A stretch of DNA of 64,000 bases from contig NZ_CP013341.1 in NCBI RefSeq assembly GCF_001455205.1, positions 2,728,001 to 2,792,000 on the forward strand, given 5' to 3'. The DNA is from Nitrosomonas ureae. Lineage in GTDB: Bacteria > Pseudomonadota > Gammaproteobacteria > Burkholderiales > Nitrosomonadaceae. A program made the position numbers and the translations under genes. Shown one piece after another: positions 36,496-46,177 of the stretch (position 1 is the first letter of the stretch; each line of letters begins with the position of its first letter). The notes beneath the pieces are model-generated. The model was given only the letters and a program-made list of their open reading frames with translations, made no database searches and was not told the origin of the DNA.

Positions 36496-37659
36496 ATGAG
36501 CGAATATCTTTTTACATCTGAATCTGTTTCTGAAGGGCACCCTGATAAGGTTGCCGATCAAATCTCAGATGCTGTGCTGGATGCGATTCTAAGTCAAGAT
36601 GCTAATGCCCGGGTTGCGTGTGAAACGCTATGCAGCACCGGCTTAATTGTATTATCGGGTGAGATAACAACGCACGCCTCTGTGGATTACAATATTATTG
36701 CCCGTGAGACGGTCAAGAATATCGGTTATACCAGTTCAAACATAGGTTTTGACTCCACGACTTGTGCGGTTTTGACCGCTTTTAACAAACAATCGCCGGA
36801 TATTGCTCAAGGGGTCAATCGGTCAAAAGAAGAGGAAATGGAACAAGGCGCAGGTGATCAAGGGTTGATGTTTGGATTTGCTTGCGATGAAACCCCACAA
36901 TTAATGCCGATGCCTATTTTTTATGCACATCGTTTGGTTGAACGTCAAGCAGAACTAAGAAAAAAAGGGCAATTGGCATGGCTGCGTCCGGATGCCAAAT
37001 CGCAAGTGTCTGTAAAATATCATAAGGGAAAGCCCCAAAGTATTGAAACGGTCGTAATTTCAACTCAGCATGATCCGGATATCTCGCACCAAGCATTGAC
37101 TGAGGCAGTGATTGAAGAAATCATCAAACCGGTATTACCGTCTGAATTGATCAGTAAGCAGATTAAGTATTTGGTCAATCCAACCGGACGTTTTGTAGTG
37201 GGTGGCCCAATGGGTGATTGTGGATTAACCGGACGAAAAATCATTGTGGATAGTTATGGTGGCTCGGCACCTCACGGCGGCGGTGCCTTTTCCGGAAAAG
37301 ATCCGTCCAAAGTGGATCGATCAGCAACTTATGCCGGGCGTTATGTCGCAAAGAATATCGTGGCTGCCGGAATTGCCAGCAAATGTGAAGTGCAGGTTGC
37401 CTATGCTATTGGTGTTGCACGGCCCGTTTCGTTAATGGTCAATACATTCGGTACTGGCAAGATTGCTGATGAAAAGATTGTACAATTGATAGAAAAGCAT
37501 TTTGATCTGCGTCCTCGCGGTATTATTCATACACTCCATTTACTACGCCCCATCTATGCGAAGACTGCGGCGTATGGGCATTTTGGGCGTGAATTACCTG
37601 AGTTTACCTGGGAAGTTACGGATAAAGCGGCTCAATTACGTATTGATGCCGGGTTATAA
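36496..37659 (+). CDS. metK: S-adenosylmethionine synthetase
   Basis: MetK makes SAM from methionine and ATP. The 387-residue frame is full length, with TSESVSEGHPDKVADQIS at the start, GAGDQGLMFGFA near residue 117 and the phosphate-binding GGGAFSGKDPSKVDRSA near 260. It opens a methyl-cycle group: metK, ahcY and metF in order, with folD a little further on. The 269-base upstream gap shows no recognised riboswitch. Confidence 0.98.
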   Translation: MSEYLFTSESVSEGHPDKVADQISDAVLDAILSQDANARVACETLCSTGLIVLSGEITTHASVDYNIIARETVKNIGYTSSNIGFDSTTCAVLTAFNKQSPDIAQGVNRSKEEEMEQGAGDQGLMFGFACDETPQLMPMPIFYAHRLVERQAELRKKGQLAWLRPDAKSQVSVKYHKGKPQSIETVVISTQHDPDISHQALTEAVIEEIIKPVLPSELISKQIKYLVNPTGRFVVGGPMGDCGLTGRKIIVDSYGGSAPHGGGAFSGKDPSKVDRSATYAGRYVAKNIVAAGIASKCEVQVAYAIGVARPVSLMVNTFGTGKIADEKIVQLIEKHFDLRPRGIIHTLHLLRPIYAKTAAYGHFGRELPEFTWEVTDKAAQLRIDAGL

Positions 37660-37717
37660 ATTTAGTTATATTCTCTTTCCTATTGATTAATAGGCCTTAA
37701 ATTTATTTTTCCCCTGT

Positions 37718-37790
37718 GGTGAGGAGCGCTGCAACGGTTTATTCCGTGAGGCTCATCATGAGCGGGTATAGTTACAACGGCGCTCGTTCA
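37718..37790 (+). promoter_or_regulatory. S-adenosylhomocysteine (SAH) riboswitch
   Basis: The leader contains GAGGAGCGCTGCAACGG, then GTGAGGCTC, and AACGGCGCTC. The outer stem pairs GAGCGC (37724-37729) with GCGCTC (37780-37785). These are the conserved blocks of the SAH riboswitch, which raises expression when SAH accumulates. It lies about 20 bases before the ahcY start, overlapping a spurious N-terminal extension of the ahcY frame. Confidence 0.92.
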
Positions 37791-37808
37791 TATTTTAAGG
37801 AGATAATT

Positions 37809-39242
37809 ATGAACGCTGTGCTTAATTCCGACGGTGGTTCCTTTACTGACTATAAGATTGCTGATATCTCACTGGCGGAATGGGGACGTAAAGAAATTGC
37901 GATCGCTGAGACGGAAATGCCCGGTTTAATGGCGCTACGCAAAGAGTATGCCAATCAGAAACCACTGGCAGGTGCATGCATTGCAGGTTCTTTGCATATG
38001 ACAATTCAAACTGCTGTGCTGATCGAAACATTGGTGGCGTTAGGCGCGCAAGTGCGTTGGGCATCCTGTAATATTTTTTCCACTCAGGATCATGCCGCTG
38101 CAGCTATTGCCGCCCGGAATATTCCAGTATTTGCCTATAAAGGTGAGTCTTTGAGTGACTATTGGGAATATGCGCATCAGATCTTTGAGTGGTCGGTTGA
38201 TGGACAATCGCAGGGCGCCAATATGATCCTGGATGACGGTGGTGATGCCACACTGTTGCTCATTCTGGGTGCAAAGGCTGAGAAAGATCCTACAGTAATT
38301 GCAAATCCGAACAATGAAGAAGAAATTGCTTTATTTGCTTCGATTAAAAACAAATTGGCTTCACGGCCTAATTGGTATTCAACGAACCTTGCCAGAATAC
38401 GGGGTGTAACGGAGGAAACCACGACCGGCGTGCATCGATTATACGAAATGCATAAAAACAGCGAGTTGCCGTTTCCAGCATTTAACGTGAACGATTCTGT
38501 CACCAAATCAAAATTCGATAATCTTTACGGTTGCAGAGAGTCTTTGGTTGATGGGATCAAGCGCGCAACGGATGTAATGATTGCCGGAAAAATCGCCGTG
38601 GTTTGCGGCTATGGAGATGTCGGCAAAGGGTGTGCACAGTCGCTGCGTGGTTTGGGTGCAACGGTATGGATCACCGAGATTGATCCAATTTGCGCATTAC
38701 AAGCGGCAATGGAAGGTTATCGCGTCGTTACGATGAACGATGCCTGTGATCAAGCGGATATTTTTGTGACTGCAACGGGAAATCTGCGCGTGATCACGCA
38801 TGATCATATGGTAAAAATGAAAGATCAGGCGATAATCTGCAATATCGGGCATTTTGATTCGGAGATCGATATTGCTTCCATTCAGAAATATCAATGGGAG
38901 AATATCAAGCCGCAAGTTGATCATGTCATTTTTCCGACGGGACGGCGGATCATTGTGTTAGCGCAAGGTCGATTGGTCAATCTGGGATGTGCAACGGGAC
39001 ACCCTTCTTTTGTTATGTCCAGCTCATTTACTAATCAGGTATTGGCACAAATGGAGTTATGGCAGAATGGGGTGAATTACCCAAAGAATGTTTATGTCTT
39101 ACCGAAACGGCTGGATGAAAAAGTTGCGCGCTTGCATATAGGAAAGCTTGGAGTAAAACTTACCGAACTAACAGATGAGCAGGCAAAATATTTGGGCTTG
39201 GATAAGGATGGTCCGTATAAGCCTGAAATGTATCGATATTAA
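37809..39242 (+). CDS. ahcY: adenosylhomocysteinase
   Basis: The enzyme hydrolyses S-adenosylhomocysteine to adenosine and homocysteine, removing the product of methylation. From ATG 37809 (AAGGAG seven bases upstream) it has 477 residues. It shows CNIFSTQDHAAAAIA, the NAD-binding GYGDVGKGCAQSLRGLG near residue 262, and DGPYKPEMYRY at the C-terminus. The in-frame extension to 37716 is riboswitch sequence. Regulation by the SAH riboswitch is expected. Confidence 0.98.
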   Translation: MNAVLNSDGGSFTDYKIADISLAEWGRKEIAIAETEMPGLMALRKEYANQKPLAGACIAGSLHMTIQTAVLIETLVALGAQVRWASCNIFSTQDHAAAAIAARNIPVFAYKGESLSDYWEYAHQIFEWSVDGQSQGANMILDDGGDATLLLILGAKAEKDPTVIANPNNEEEIALFASIKNKLASRPNWYSTNLARIRGVTEETTTGVHRLYEMHKNSELPFPAFNVNDSVTKSKFDNLYGCRESLVDGIKRATDVMIAGKIAVVCGYGDVGKGCAQSLRGLGATVWITEIDPICALQAAMEGYRVVTMNDACDQADIFVTATGNLRVITHDHMVKMKDQAIICNIGHFDSEIDIASIQKYQWENIKPQVDHVIFPTGRRIIVLAQGRLVNLGCATGHPSFVMSSSFTNQVLAQMELWQNGVNYPKNVYVLPKRLDEKVARLHIGKLGVKLTELTDEQAKYLGLDKDGPYKPEMYRY

Positions 39243-39252
39243 TCATTGAGGT

Positions 39253-39297
39253 ATTGCTCATAGCGGAGGGAGCAATTGAATCTTTTTGATTCGATTG
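39253..39297 (+). promoter_or_regulatory. two overlapping hairpins between ahcY and metF
   Basis: Stem 1 pairs ATTGCTC (39253-39259) with GAGCAAT (39270-39276). Stem 2 pairs CAATTGAATC (39273-39282) with GATTCGATTG (39288-39297) through a TTTTT loop, with one G-U pair. They share bases 39273-39276, so they compete. No U-tract follows. They may end the ahcY message or control read-through into metF. Confidence 0.4.
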
Positions 39298-39387
39298 TCC
39301 CGCTTTGATTGATAGAATCCTGTCAAAATTAGAGTAATAACGATCAGTATCAATGGTGATCATCTTACAATTTATAGATTTGCATCG

Positions 39388-40248
39388 ATGGACTCACAGA
39401 AAAAATTTTCTCCGACTTTCAGTTTCGAGCTTTTCCCACCACAAACCCCGCAAGGTATCGAAAAATTAAGGCTTACGCGTCAGCAGTTGGCGCAATTTAA
39501 TCCCAAATTTTTTTCTGTAACCTTTGGTGCAGGCGGATCGACGCGTGAGCGAACATTTGAGACGGTACTTGAAATTCAATCGGAAAAGCATGTGGTTGCG
39601 CCTCATCTATCTTGCATCGGATCAACGCAAGAAAACATTCGCATTATTCTGGAAAAATATTATGAGATAGGCATCAGGCGCATTGTCGCCTTACGTGGCG
39701 ATCTGCCCTCAGGTATGGCGCAGGCTGGAGAGTTTCGCTATGCCAGCGAACTGGTTGCTTTCATCCGCAAAGAATTTGGTTCGTCATTTCATATTGAGGT
39801 GGCTGCGTACCCGGAATACCACCCGCAAGCCAGATCTGCGCAAGCGGATTTTGAGAATTTTAAGCGTAAAATTGAAACGGGTGCAAATTCGGCAATTACT
39901 CAGTATTTTTATAACACTGAGGCTTATTTTCATTTCGTTGATTCTTGCGAAGCAGCGGGTTTGAGTATTCCGATAGTGCCTGGAATCATGCCGATTAATA
40001 AATTTTCTCAGCTTGTCAGATTTTCAGATACTTGTGGTGCTGAAATCCCCCGATGGATTCGCAAAAAGCTAGAAGGGTATAGCGATGATAGCGCATCCAT
40101 TCAGGCATTCGGTTTGGATGTGGTGACGGATCTCTGCGAACGTTTATTAAAAGCCGGTGCACCCGGATTACATTTTTATACGTTAAATTCAGCCAATCTA
40201 ACTTCTATCATTTGGCAACGGCTTAATCTTAAAGAATATGTTCAATAA
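39388..40248 (+). CDS. metF: methylenetetrahydrofolate reductase
   Basis: MetF reduces 5,10-methylene-THF to 5-methyl-THF using FAD, supplying the methyl group for methionine. The 286-residue TIM-barrel protein shows FSFELFPPQTP with the catalytic glutamate near residue 17, VTFGAGGSTRERT, ALRGDLP, ITQYFYN and PIVPGIMPI. It lies downstream of ahcY, which regenerates homocysteine, so the two act in the same cycle. Confidence 0.96.
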   Translation: MDSQKKFSPTFSFELFPPQTPQGIEKLRLTRQQLAQFNPKFFSVTFGAGGSTRERTFETVLEIQSEKHVVAPHLSCIGSTQENIRIILEKYYEIGIRRIVALRGDLPSGMAQAGEFRYASELVAFIRKEFGSSFHIEVAAYPEYHPQARSAQADFENFKRKIETGANSAITQYFYNTEAYFHFVDSCEAAGLSIPIVPGIMPINKFSQLVRFSDTCGAEIPRWIRKKLEGYSDDSASIQAFGLDVVTDLCERLLKAGAPGLHFYTLNSANLTSIIWQRLNLKEYVQ

Positions 40249-40416
40249 TTAACGCTCCTTTACCCGATTTTTGCCCATGATCAAATAATCTTCAGAGAAG
40301 CCGGTGCGGATTTTGCATCAAGCAGGGTTTCGGAATGATCTTTTTCCTGATTGCGCAAGCCGGTATATAATGGGCATCAATGTTTTGATTAAAATAAAAA
40401 AGCACGGGGTTATGAG

Positions 40417-41106
40417 ATGAAAGAGAAAAATACCGCTGCCGACAAGGCAATTGTGGAGCAGCCAGTGTCAGAAACCATGACTTCTGATGTTTCGACTGTG
40501 GATGCCTGTATCGCACATGCCAAAGAAGTCAAGGCTGCACAGCTTGAGCTGATCGCAAGTAAGAATTATGATTTTGCGCCGGAATTTTACGAAATGACAA
40601 TTCAGCTGTACCTGTTCGGGGCGATGTGGAAATTTGCAGAAAACTTGGGGAACACACAAGGTGCGCGTGAATTGGCGTTTACAGCTTTACAAGCAATGTT
40701 AATTCAAGACGGGCTGCATAAACAGAAAGCGCTCAAGCGTATCGATTTTCTGAAAAAGATGTCCAAACTGGAAGACGATCACAATGCCTTGGCAGTGGCC
40801 ATTGGGTATGAATCTGAAATGGGCGACAATAGTTTGGCTGAAATATTTGATCATTATGTAGATGATACGCAGGTTTCTGGCGCTTTCTGGCGGTTGTATG
40901 ATCGTGGCCGAAAAATAATGCTCTATGGTGGTCTGTTTATAGCTTTTCTGGTCATTTGGTTTGTAACTTTATTTATGCCAGGAAATAGTACGATTGCAAT
41001 TCTGGCGGCGGGGCTTATTGCAGCGGCGCTTTTTGTGATACCGGTATTCTTGATCGGTATTTTTATATACCGTACAAAAATCAGAAAGGTAAAACAAGCC
41101 CCTTAA
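40417..41106 (+). CDS. hypothetical membrane protein
   Basis: The 229-residue protein has a soluble helical N-terminal domain (about 1-160). Two closely spaced membrane helices (about 167-190 and 194-218) and a short basic tail follow. No domain is recognised. A perfect TATAAT occurs at 40366-40371, about 45 bases upstream, without a clear -35 box. It lies alone between metF and folD. Function unknown. Confidence 0.65.
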   Translation: MKEKNTAADKAIVEQPVSETMTSDVSTVDACIAHAKEVKAAQLELIASKNYDFAPEFYEMTIQLYLFGAMWKFAENLGNTQGARELAFTALQAMLIQDGLHKQKALKRIDFLKKMSKLEDDHNALAVAIGYESEMGDNSLAEIFDHYVDDTQVSGAFWRLYDRGRKIMLYGGLFIAFLVIWFVTLFMPGNSTIAILAAGLIAAALFVIPVFLIGIFIYRTKIRKVKQAP

Positions 41107-41196
41107 TTATAAAGCAGAAATATTAATGATTGTTGTAGGTAGTTCAATATAAAGCATTAAATTTACTGTAATGAATCAAATTAGCTGTGAAATTAG

Positions 41197-42057
41197 ATGA
41201 GTGCTCAAATTCTTGATGGTAAGAAAGTAGCTGAATCGGTGCGTTCCGAATGGAAAGCCCGCGCTGACAAGCTAGTCCGGTCAGGCATCAAACCGGGGCT
41301 GGCCGTGATTATTGTCGGCAATAATACGGCATCCGCAATTTATGTCAGGAATAAAATCAAAGCCTGTAGCGATATTGGTATTTATTCGGAAGTACATAGT
41401 TTTCCGGAGCATGCAACACAAGATGAAGCCCTGGATTGTATCCAATCGCTCAATGAGAATTCACATATTCACGGTATTCTAGTGCAGTTGCCGCTCCCCG
41501 CGCATTTTGAAAATAATCGCGTCATCACCTCTATTGCTACAGAGAAAGATGTGGATGGTTTTCATCTCTATAACGTTGGGGCATTGGTTACCGGAAACAC
41601 AGTCTTTTCACCCTGCACTCCCTATGGTGTCATGGTGATGCTGAAAAAAAACCATATTTTAATAGAAGGTCAGCATGCAGTAGTGGTCGGACGTAGTAAT
41701 ATTGTTGGAAAACCAATGGCATTCATGTTGTTAGAGCAAGGGGCTACGGTTACTATTTGCACTTCGAAAACAGCTGATTTAGCGCAATTTACCAGGAGCG
41801 CTGATATTTTGGTAGTTGCAACAGGCAAGCCACGCATGATTACTGCTAAAATGGTAAAACCAGGAGCTGTAGTCGTTGACGTGGGTATTAATCGATTATC
41901 GGATGGTAGGCTTTGTGGCGATGTCGATTTTGAATCTGTCAAAGAGATTGCCAGTTATATTACGCCAGTTCCTGGCGGCGTGGGGCCCATGACAATTACC
42001 ATGTTGCTGTGCAATACCATCCTGGCCGCGGAGCGAGCTCAAGCCAGCGTTAAGTAG
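41197..42057 (+). CDS. folD: bifunctional methylene-THF dehydrogenase/methenyl-THF cyclohydrolase
   Basis: FolD interconverts methylene-, methenyl- and formyl-THF, feeding purine synthesis and, through MetF, methionine. The 286-residue frame has YVRNKIKACSDIGI with the catalytic lysine in YxxxK near residue 54, VQLPLPAH, DVDGFH, VVGRSNIVGKPMA and TPVPGGVGPMTITMLL. All are standard. It precedes aceE by 37 bases. Confidence 0.97.
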   Translation: MSAQILDGKKVAESVRSEWKARADKLVRSGIKPGLAVIIVGNNTASAIYVRNKIKACSDIGIYSEVHSFPEHATQDEALDCIQSLNENSHIHGILVQLPLPAHFENNRVITSIATEKDVDGFHLYNVGALVTGNTVFSPCTPYGVMVMLKKNHILIEGQHAVVVGRSNIVGKPMAFMLLEQGATVTICTSKTADLAQFTRSADILVVATGKPRMITAKMVKPGAVVVDVGINRLSDGRLCGDVDFESVKEIASYITPVPGGVGPMTITMLLCNTILAAERAQASVK

Positions 42058-42094
42058 TTTTAAGCCAATTAACCTTCGATAAGTGTGCTTGGAA

Positions 42095-44755
42095 ATGGAA
42101 TTACAACCTGATATTGATCCGCAGGAAACACAAGAGTGGCTGGATGCACTGGATTCAGTTATTGCCAGTTCCGGTGGGGAACGCGCCCATTTTCTGCTGG
42201 AGAAATTGATTGAAAAAGCCCGTCGTTCAGGTGCTTATTTACCTTATAGTGCCAGAACAGCTTATATCAACACGATTCCTACAGGTAAAGAAGCACGTTC
42301 ACCGGGTAATAACGCAATCGAACACAGAGTTCGCTCGTATGTCCGTTGGAATGCCATGGCGATGGTATTGCGTGCTAATAAAAAAACTAATGTTGGCGGG
42401 CACATCGCAAGTTTTGCATCCGCAGCGACCCTCTATGATGTTGGTTATAATCATTTCTGGCATGCGCCGAGCGAAACTCACGGCGGAGATTTGGTTTATG
42501 TGCAAGGACATTCCTCCCCGGGTGTTTATGCATACGCATTCCTGTCCGGAGAATTAAGCCAGGATCAACTGGATAATTTTCGGCAAGAAGCGGACGGAAA
42601 TGGTTTATCTTCTTATCCGCATCCCTGGTTAATGCCTACTTTCTGGCAATTTCCAACGGTTTCAATGGGATTGGGGCCGTTAATGGCGATTTATCAAGCG
42701 CGATTCATGAAATATCTCGGTAGTCGGGGAATGGTCAACACCGAAGGACGGAAAATCTGGGCATTCATGGGTGATGGCGAGATGGACGAACCCGAGTCGC
42801 TCGGTGCAATTTCACTGGCATCGCGTGAGAATTTGGATAATCTCATTTTTGTAGTGAACTGTAATCTTCAGCGTCTGGATGGGCCAGTACGAGGAAATGG
42901 CAAAATTATTCAGGAGCTGGAAGGTGCTTTCCGGGGCGCCGGTTGGAATGTGATCAAAGTAATTTGGGGGTCCTATTGGGATCCTTTATTAGCTAAAGAT
43001 ACTAAAGGGTTATTGCAGAAACGCATGATGGAATGCGTGGATGGCGAATATCAAAATTTTAAATCGAGAGATGGGGCATATGTGCGTGAGCACTTTTTTG
43101 GAAAATACCCTGAGTTATTGGAAATGGTTGCCAATATGTCGGATGACGATATTTGGCGGTTAAACCGGGGTGGGCACGATCCTTATAAAGTATTTGCGGC
43201 GTATGCAGCGGCGGTAAAACATACGGGGCAACCTACGGTGATACTTGCTAAAACTATTAAAGGGTATGGTATGGGGGAGGCCGGGGAAGCACAAAACATT
43301 ACGCATCAGCAGAAAAAAATGGGAACCACTTCGCTAAAGGCATTTCGTAACCGTTTTGGTTTGAACATTCCGGATGACAAGATAGATGAAGTTCCTTATC
43401 TTACTTTTGCCAAAGATTCTCCGGAATTCACCTACATGAAAGAGCGGCGTAAAGCGCTGGGTGGCGCTTTCCATCGACGTACAACCAAGGCACAGCCATT
43501 GCAGGTGCCGCAATTATCCGCTTTTGAAGCGTTATTGAAAGCCAGTGCAGAAGGGCATGAGTCGTCAACTACCATGGCTTATGTGCGTATTCTGAATCTT
43601 CTGGTTAAGGATAAAAAAATTAATAAGCATATCGTCCCGATAGTTGCCGATGAGTCGCGCACATTTGGTATGGAAGGTATGTTTCGACAGCTGGGAATCT
43701 GGTCTTCGGAAGGTCAACTATACACGCCGCAAGATGCTGATCAATTGATGTACTACAAAGAAGACAAGAACGGGCAGATTCTTCAGGAAGGCATTAACGA
43801 GGCGGGAGCGATGTCATCCTGGATAGCGGCTGCGACATCTTATAGCACTCATGGGGTTCAGATGATCCCATTCTTTATTTTTTATTCCATGTTTGGTTTT
43901 CAGCGTATCGGTGATCTAGCCTGGGCGGCAGGAGATATGCGTTGCCGTGGTTTCTTGCTGGGAGGGACGGCGGGCCGTACGACATTGAATGGCGAAGGGC
44001 TGCAGCATGAAGATGGACATAGCCATATTGTTGCATCAACGATTCCCAATTGCGTATCGTATGATCCGGCATTTGCTTATGAGCTGGCTGTGATTATCCA
44101 GGATGGATTGCGCCGGATGTATCAGGAACAAGAGGATATTTATTATTATATTACGGTAATGAATGAAAACTACGCTCATCCTGGAATGCCTGCTGGCGCT
44201 GAGAAAGATATTTTACGAGGAATGTATCTGTTCAAGCCAGGAAATAAGAACAGCAAAGAGCCACACGTTCAGTTATTAGGGGCGGGAGCCATATTGCGCG
44301 AAGTAATCGCAGCTGCCGAAATACTCAAACACGAATATAACGTTAGCGCGGATATCTGGGGTGTAACCAGCTTCAATGAATTGAGGCGTGAGGCGTTGGG
44401 GGTTATGCGTTGGAATATGTTGCACCCAACGCAACCGGCTAAACTGTCTCATGTGCAAAATTGCCTTAAAGGGCACGTAGGGCCGGTAGTTGCTGCAACC
44501 GATTATATGAAAATTTATGCCGATCAAATTCGTGAATTTATTCCGGGGCGATATTATGTTCTCGGAACGGATGGTTTTGGACGCTCCGATACGCGTGAGA
44601 AATTGCGCCGTTTTTTTGAAGTTGATCGATTTTATATTACCGTTGCAGCACTTAAGGCATTGACGGAAGAAGGGAAAATTTCATCTCAGCAAGTTGCGGA
44701 TGCGATACAAAAATACGGTATTGATCCTGAGAAGCCAAATCCCGCAATAAGTTAG
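42095..44755 (+). CDS. aceE: pyruvate dehydrogenase E1 component
   Basis: This is the thiamine-diphosphate decarboxylase subunit of the pyruvate dehydrogenase complex, homodimeric type. From the ATG at 42095 it has 886 residues, close to E. coli AceE (887). A GTG at 42083 would add four. The TPP/magnesium motif GDGEMDEPES (about 228) continues into NCNLQRLDGPV. SPGVYAYAFLSGEL and ETFGMEG-like RTFGMEGMFRQLG are also typical. aceF follows after an 82-base gap. Confidence 0.97.
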   Translation: MELQPDIDPQETQEWLDALDSVIASSGGERAHFLLEKLIEKARRSGAYLPYSARTAYINTIPTGKEARSPGNNAIEHRVRSYVRWNAMAMVLRANKKTNVGGHIASFASAATLYDVGYNHFWHAPSETHGGDLVYVQGHSSPGVYAYAFLSGELSQDQLDNFRQEADGNGLSSYPHPWLMPTFWQFPTVSMGLGPLMAIYQARFMKYLGSRGMVNTEGRKIWAFMGDGEMDEPESLGAISLASRENLDNLIFVVNCNLQRLDGPVRGNGKIIQELEGAFRGAGWNVIKVIWGSYWDPLLAKDTKGLLQKRMMECVDGEYQNFKSRDGAYVREHFFGKYPELLEMVANMSDDDIWRLNRGGHDPYKVFAAYAAAVKHTGQPTVILAKTIKGYGMGEAGEAQNITHQQKKMGTTSLKAFRNRFGLNIPDDKIDEVPYLTFAKDSPEFTYMKERRKALGGAFHRRTTKAQPLQVPQLSAFEALLKASAEGHESSTTMAYVRILNLLVKDKKINKHIVPIVADESRTFGMEGMFRQLGIWSSEGQLYTPQDADQLMYYKEDKNGQILQEGINEAGAMSSWIAAATSYSTHGVQMIPFFIFYSMFGFQRIGDLAWAAGDMRCRGFLLGGTAGRTTLNGEGLQHEDGHSHIVASTIPNCVSYDPAFAYELAVIIQDGLRRMYQEQEDIYYYITVMNENYAHPGMPAGAEKDILRGMYLFKPGNKNSKEPHVQLLGAGAILREVIAAAEILKHEYNVSADIWGVTSFNELRREALGVMRWNMLHPTQPAKLSHVQNCLKGHVGPVVAATDYMKIYADQIREFIPGRYYVLGTDGFGRSDTREKLRRFFEVDRFYITVAALKALTEEGKISSQQVADAIQKYGIDPEKPNPAIS

Positions 44756-44837
44756 ATTTGCAGGAAATAGCATTAATCGTTTAAGAAAAACACTTATATC
44801 ATTATCTCTTTCTAGCGGAGCAATTTGAGGAAAACAT

Positions 44838-46148
44838 GTGGCTGAATTAAGAAAAGTCTTCATTCCTGATATCGGAGATTTCAAAGATGTTCCCGTTATT
44901 GAGATCCTAATTAAAGCGGGCGATGCTGTTAAAGCAGAGGATTCGCTTATTACACTAGAGTCGGACAAGGCCACAATCGAGATTCCATCACCTTTCAGTG
45001 GTGTAATCAAGGAAATTTTTGTCAAATCCGGGGATAAAGTATCGGAGGGCACAGCAATCTTAACCATCGAAGATTCTGGCGATATCCAAATTGAGCCACT
45101 GCCTCAAACCGCAGCAGAAGAAAACGCCCACAAGAATGTTGTCGAAGTTACGCCTGAAGTTGGGGTCAAACCGGATAACGTTCAGCCAGTACAAGACACG
45201 TCACAATCGATACTCACTAGAGACGATATTTCTTCCAGAGCGCATGCCAGTCCTTCAATTCGCCGCTTTGCACGGGAGTTGGGTGTTAATTTGGAGTTAG
45301 TTACAGGAAGCGGCCCTAAACAGCGTATCTTGAAAGAAGATGTGCAAGTCTATGTAAAAGCGGAATTATTGAAATCCGGGAATAAAAATTCAGGAACGGC
45401 GTTTGATTTGCCGCCATGGCCTGAAGTCAATTTCGCTAAATATGGTCCAGTTGAGTCAAGAAACCTGACACGCATCAAACAAATCTCTGGCACCAATTTA
45501 CATCGCAATTGGGTAATGATTCCGCATGTAACTCAGTTCGATCAGGCGGATATTACTGATTTGGAAGCGTTGCGAAAAAAATCCAACGAGAATCAAAATG
45601 ACAATAAAGTGAAATTGACTTTGCTGGCATTTGTGATGAAGGCATTGATCGCGCCGTTAAAGAAATTTCCGGAGTTTAATGCATCACTCGACAATAATGC
45701 AGATGAAGGAGCCAGTTTAATCATCAAACATTATTATCATATCGGCTTTGCCGTGGATACGATCAATGGGCTGGTTGTGCCTGTAATCAAAGACGTGGAT
45801 CAGAAAGGAATTTTTGCGATTGCCGAAGAACTAACCCGGCTATCTTCATTAGCGCGCGAAGGCAAACTGAAACCCACCGATATGCAAGGCGCCAGTTTTA
45901 CCATATCAAGCTTGGGTGGAATTGGCGGTACAGCATTCACACCCATTATCAATGCTCCTGAAGTCGCCATTCTGGGAATTTCAAAGGCCGATATTAAGCC
46001 GGTTTATCAAGATCATCAGTTTGTCCCGCGTTTAACACTTCCCCTGTCACTTTCTTACGATCACCGCGTCATAGATGGCGCCGCTGCAGCGCGTTTCACT
46101 ACACATTTGTCAGAGGTGTTGACAGATATGCGGCTTGCTTTACTATGA
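44838..46148 (+). CDS. aceF: dihydrolipoamide acetyltransferase (PDH E2)
   Basis: This is the core acetyltransferase of pyruvate dehydrogenase. The 436-residue frame starts at GTG and has a single lipoyl domain (about 1-75, lipoylated Lys44 in ESDKATIEIPS). An E3/E1-binding domain follows (about 138-175, ASPSIRRFARELGVNL), and then the catalytic domain ending in LSYDHRVIDGAAAARF. One lipoyl domain is fewer than in E. coli AceF (three). It acts with AceE. The E3 gene is outside the window. Confidence 0.96.
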   Translation: MAELRKVFIPDIGDFKDVPVIEILIKAGDAVKAEDSLITLESDKATIEIPSPFSGVIKEIFVKSGDKVSEGTAILTIEDSGDIQIEPLPQTAAEENAHKNVVEVTPEVGVKPDNVQPVQDTSQSILTRDDISSRAHASPSIRRFARELGVNLELVTGSGPKQRILKEDVQVYVKAELLKSGNKNSGTAFDLPPWPEVNFAKYGPVESRNLTRIKQISGTNLHRNWVMIPHVTQFDQADITDLEALRKKSNENQNDNKVKLTLLAFVMKALIAPLKKFPEFNASLDNNADEGASLIIKHYYHIGFAVDTINGLVVPVIKDVDQKGIFAIAEELTRLSSLAREGKLKPTDMQGASFTISSLGGIGGTAFTPIINAPEVAILGISKADIKPVYQDHQFVPRLTLPLSLSYDHRVIDGAAAARFTTHLSEVLTDMRLALL

Positions 46149-46177
46149 TATATCCTAAATCTTGAGATTGAGAAAGG

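Noticed and set aside
37716..37808. In-frame N-terminal extension of ahcY
   Set aside because: This stretch is the SAH riboswitch. The ATG at 37809 has AAGGAG at good spacing and matches the usual AhcY start.
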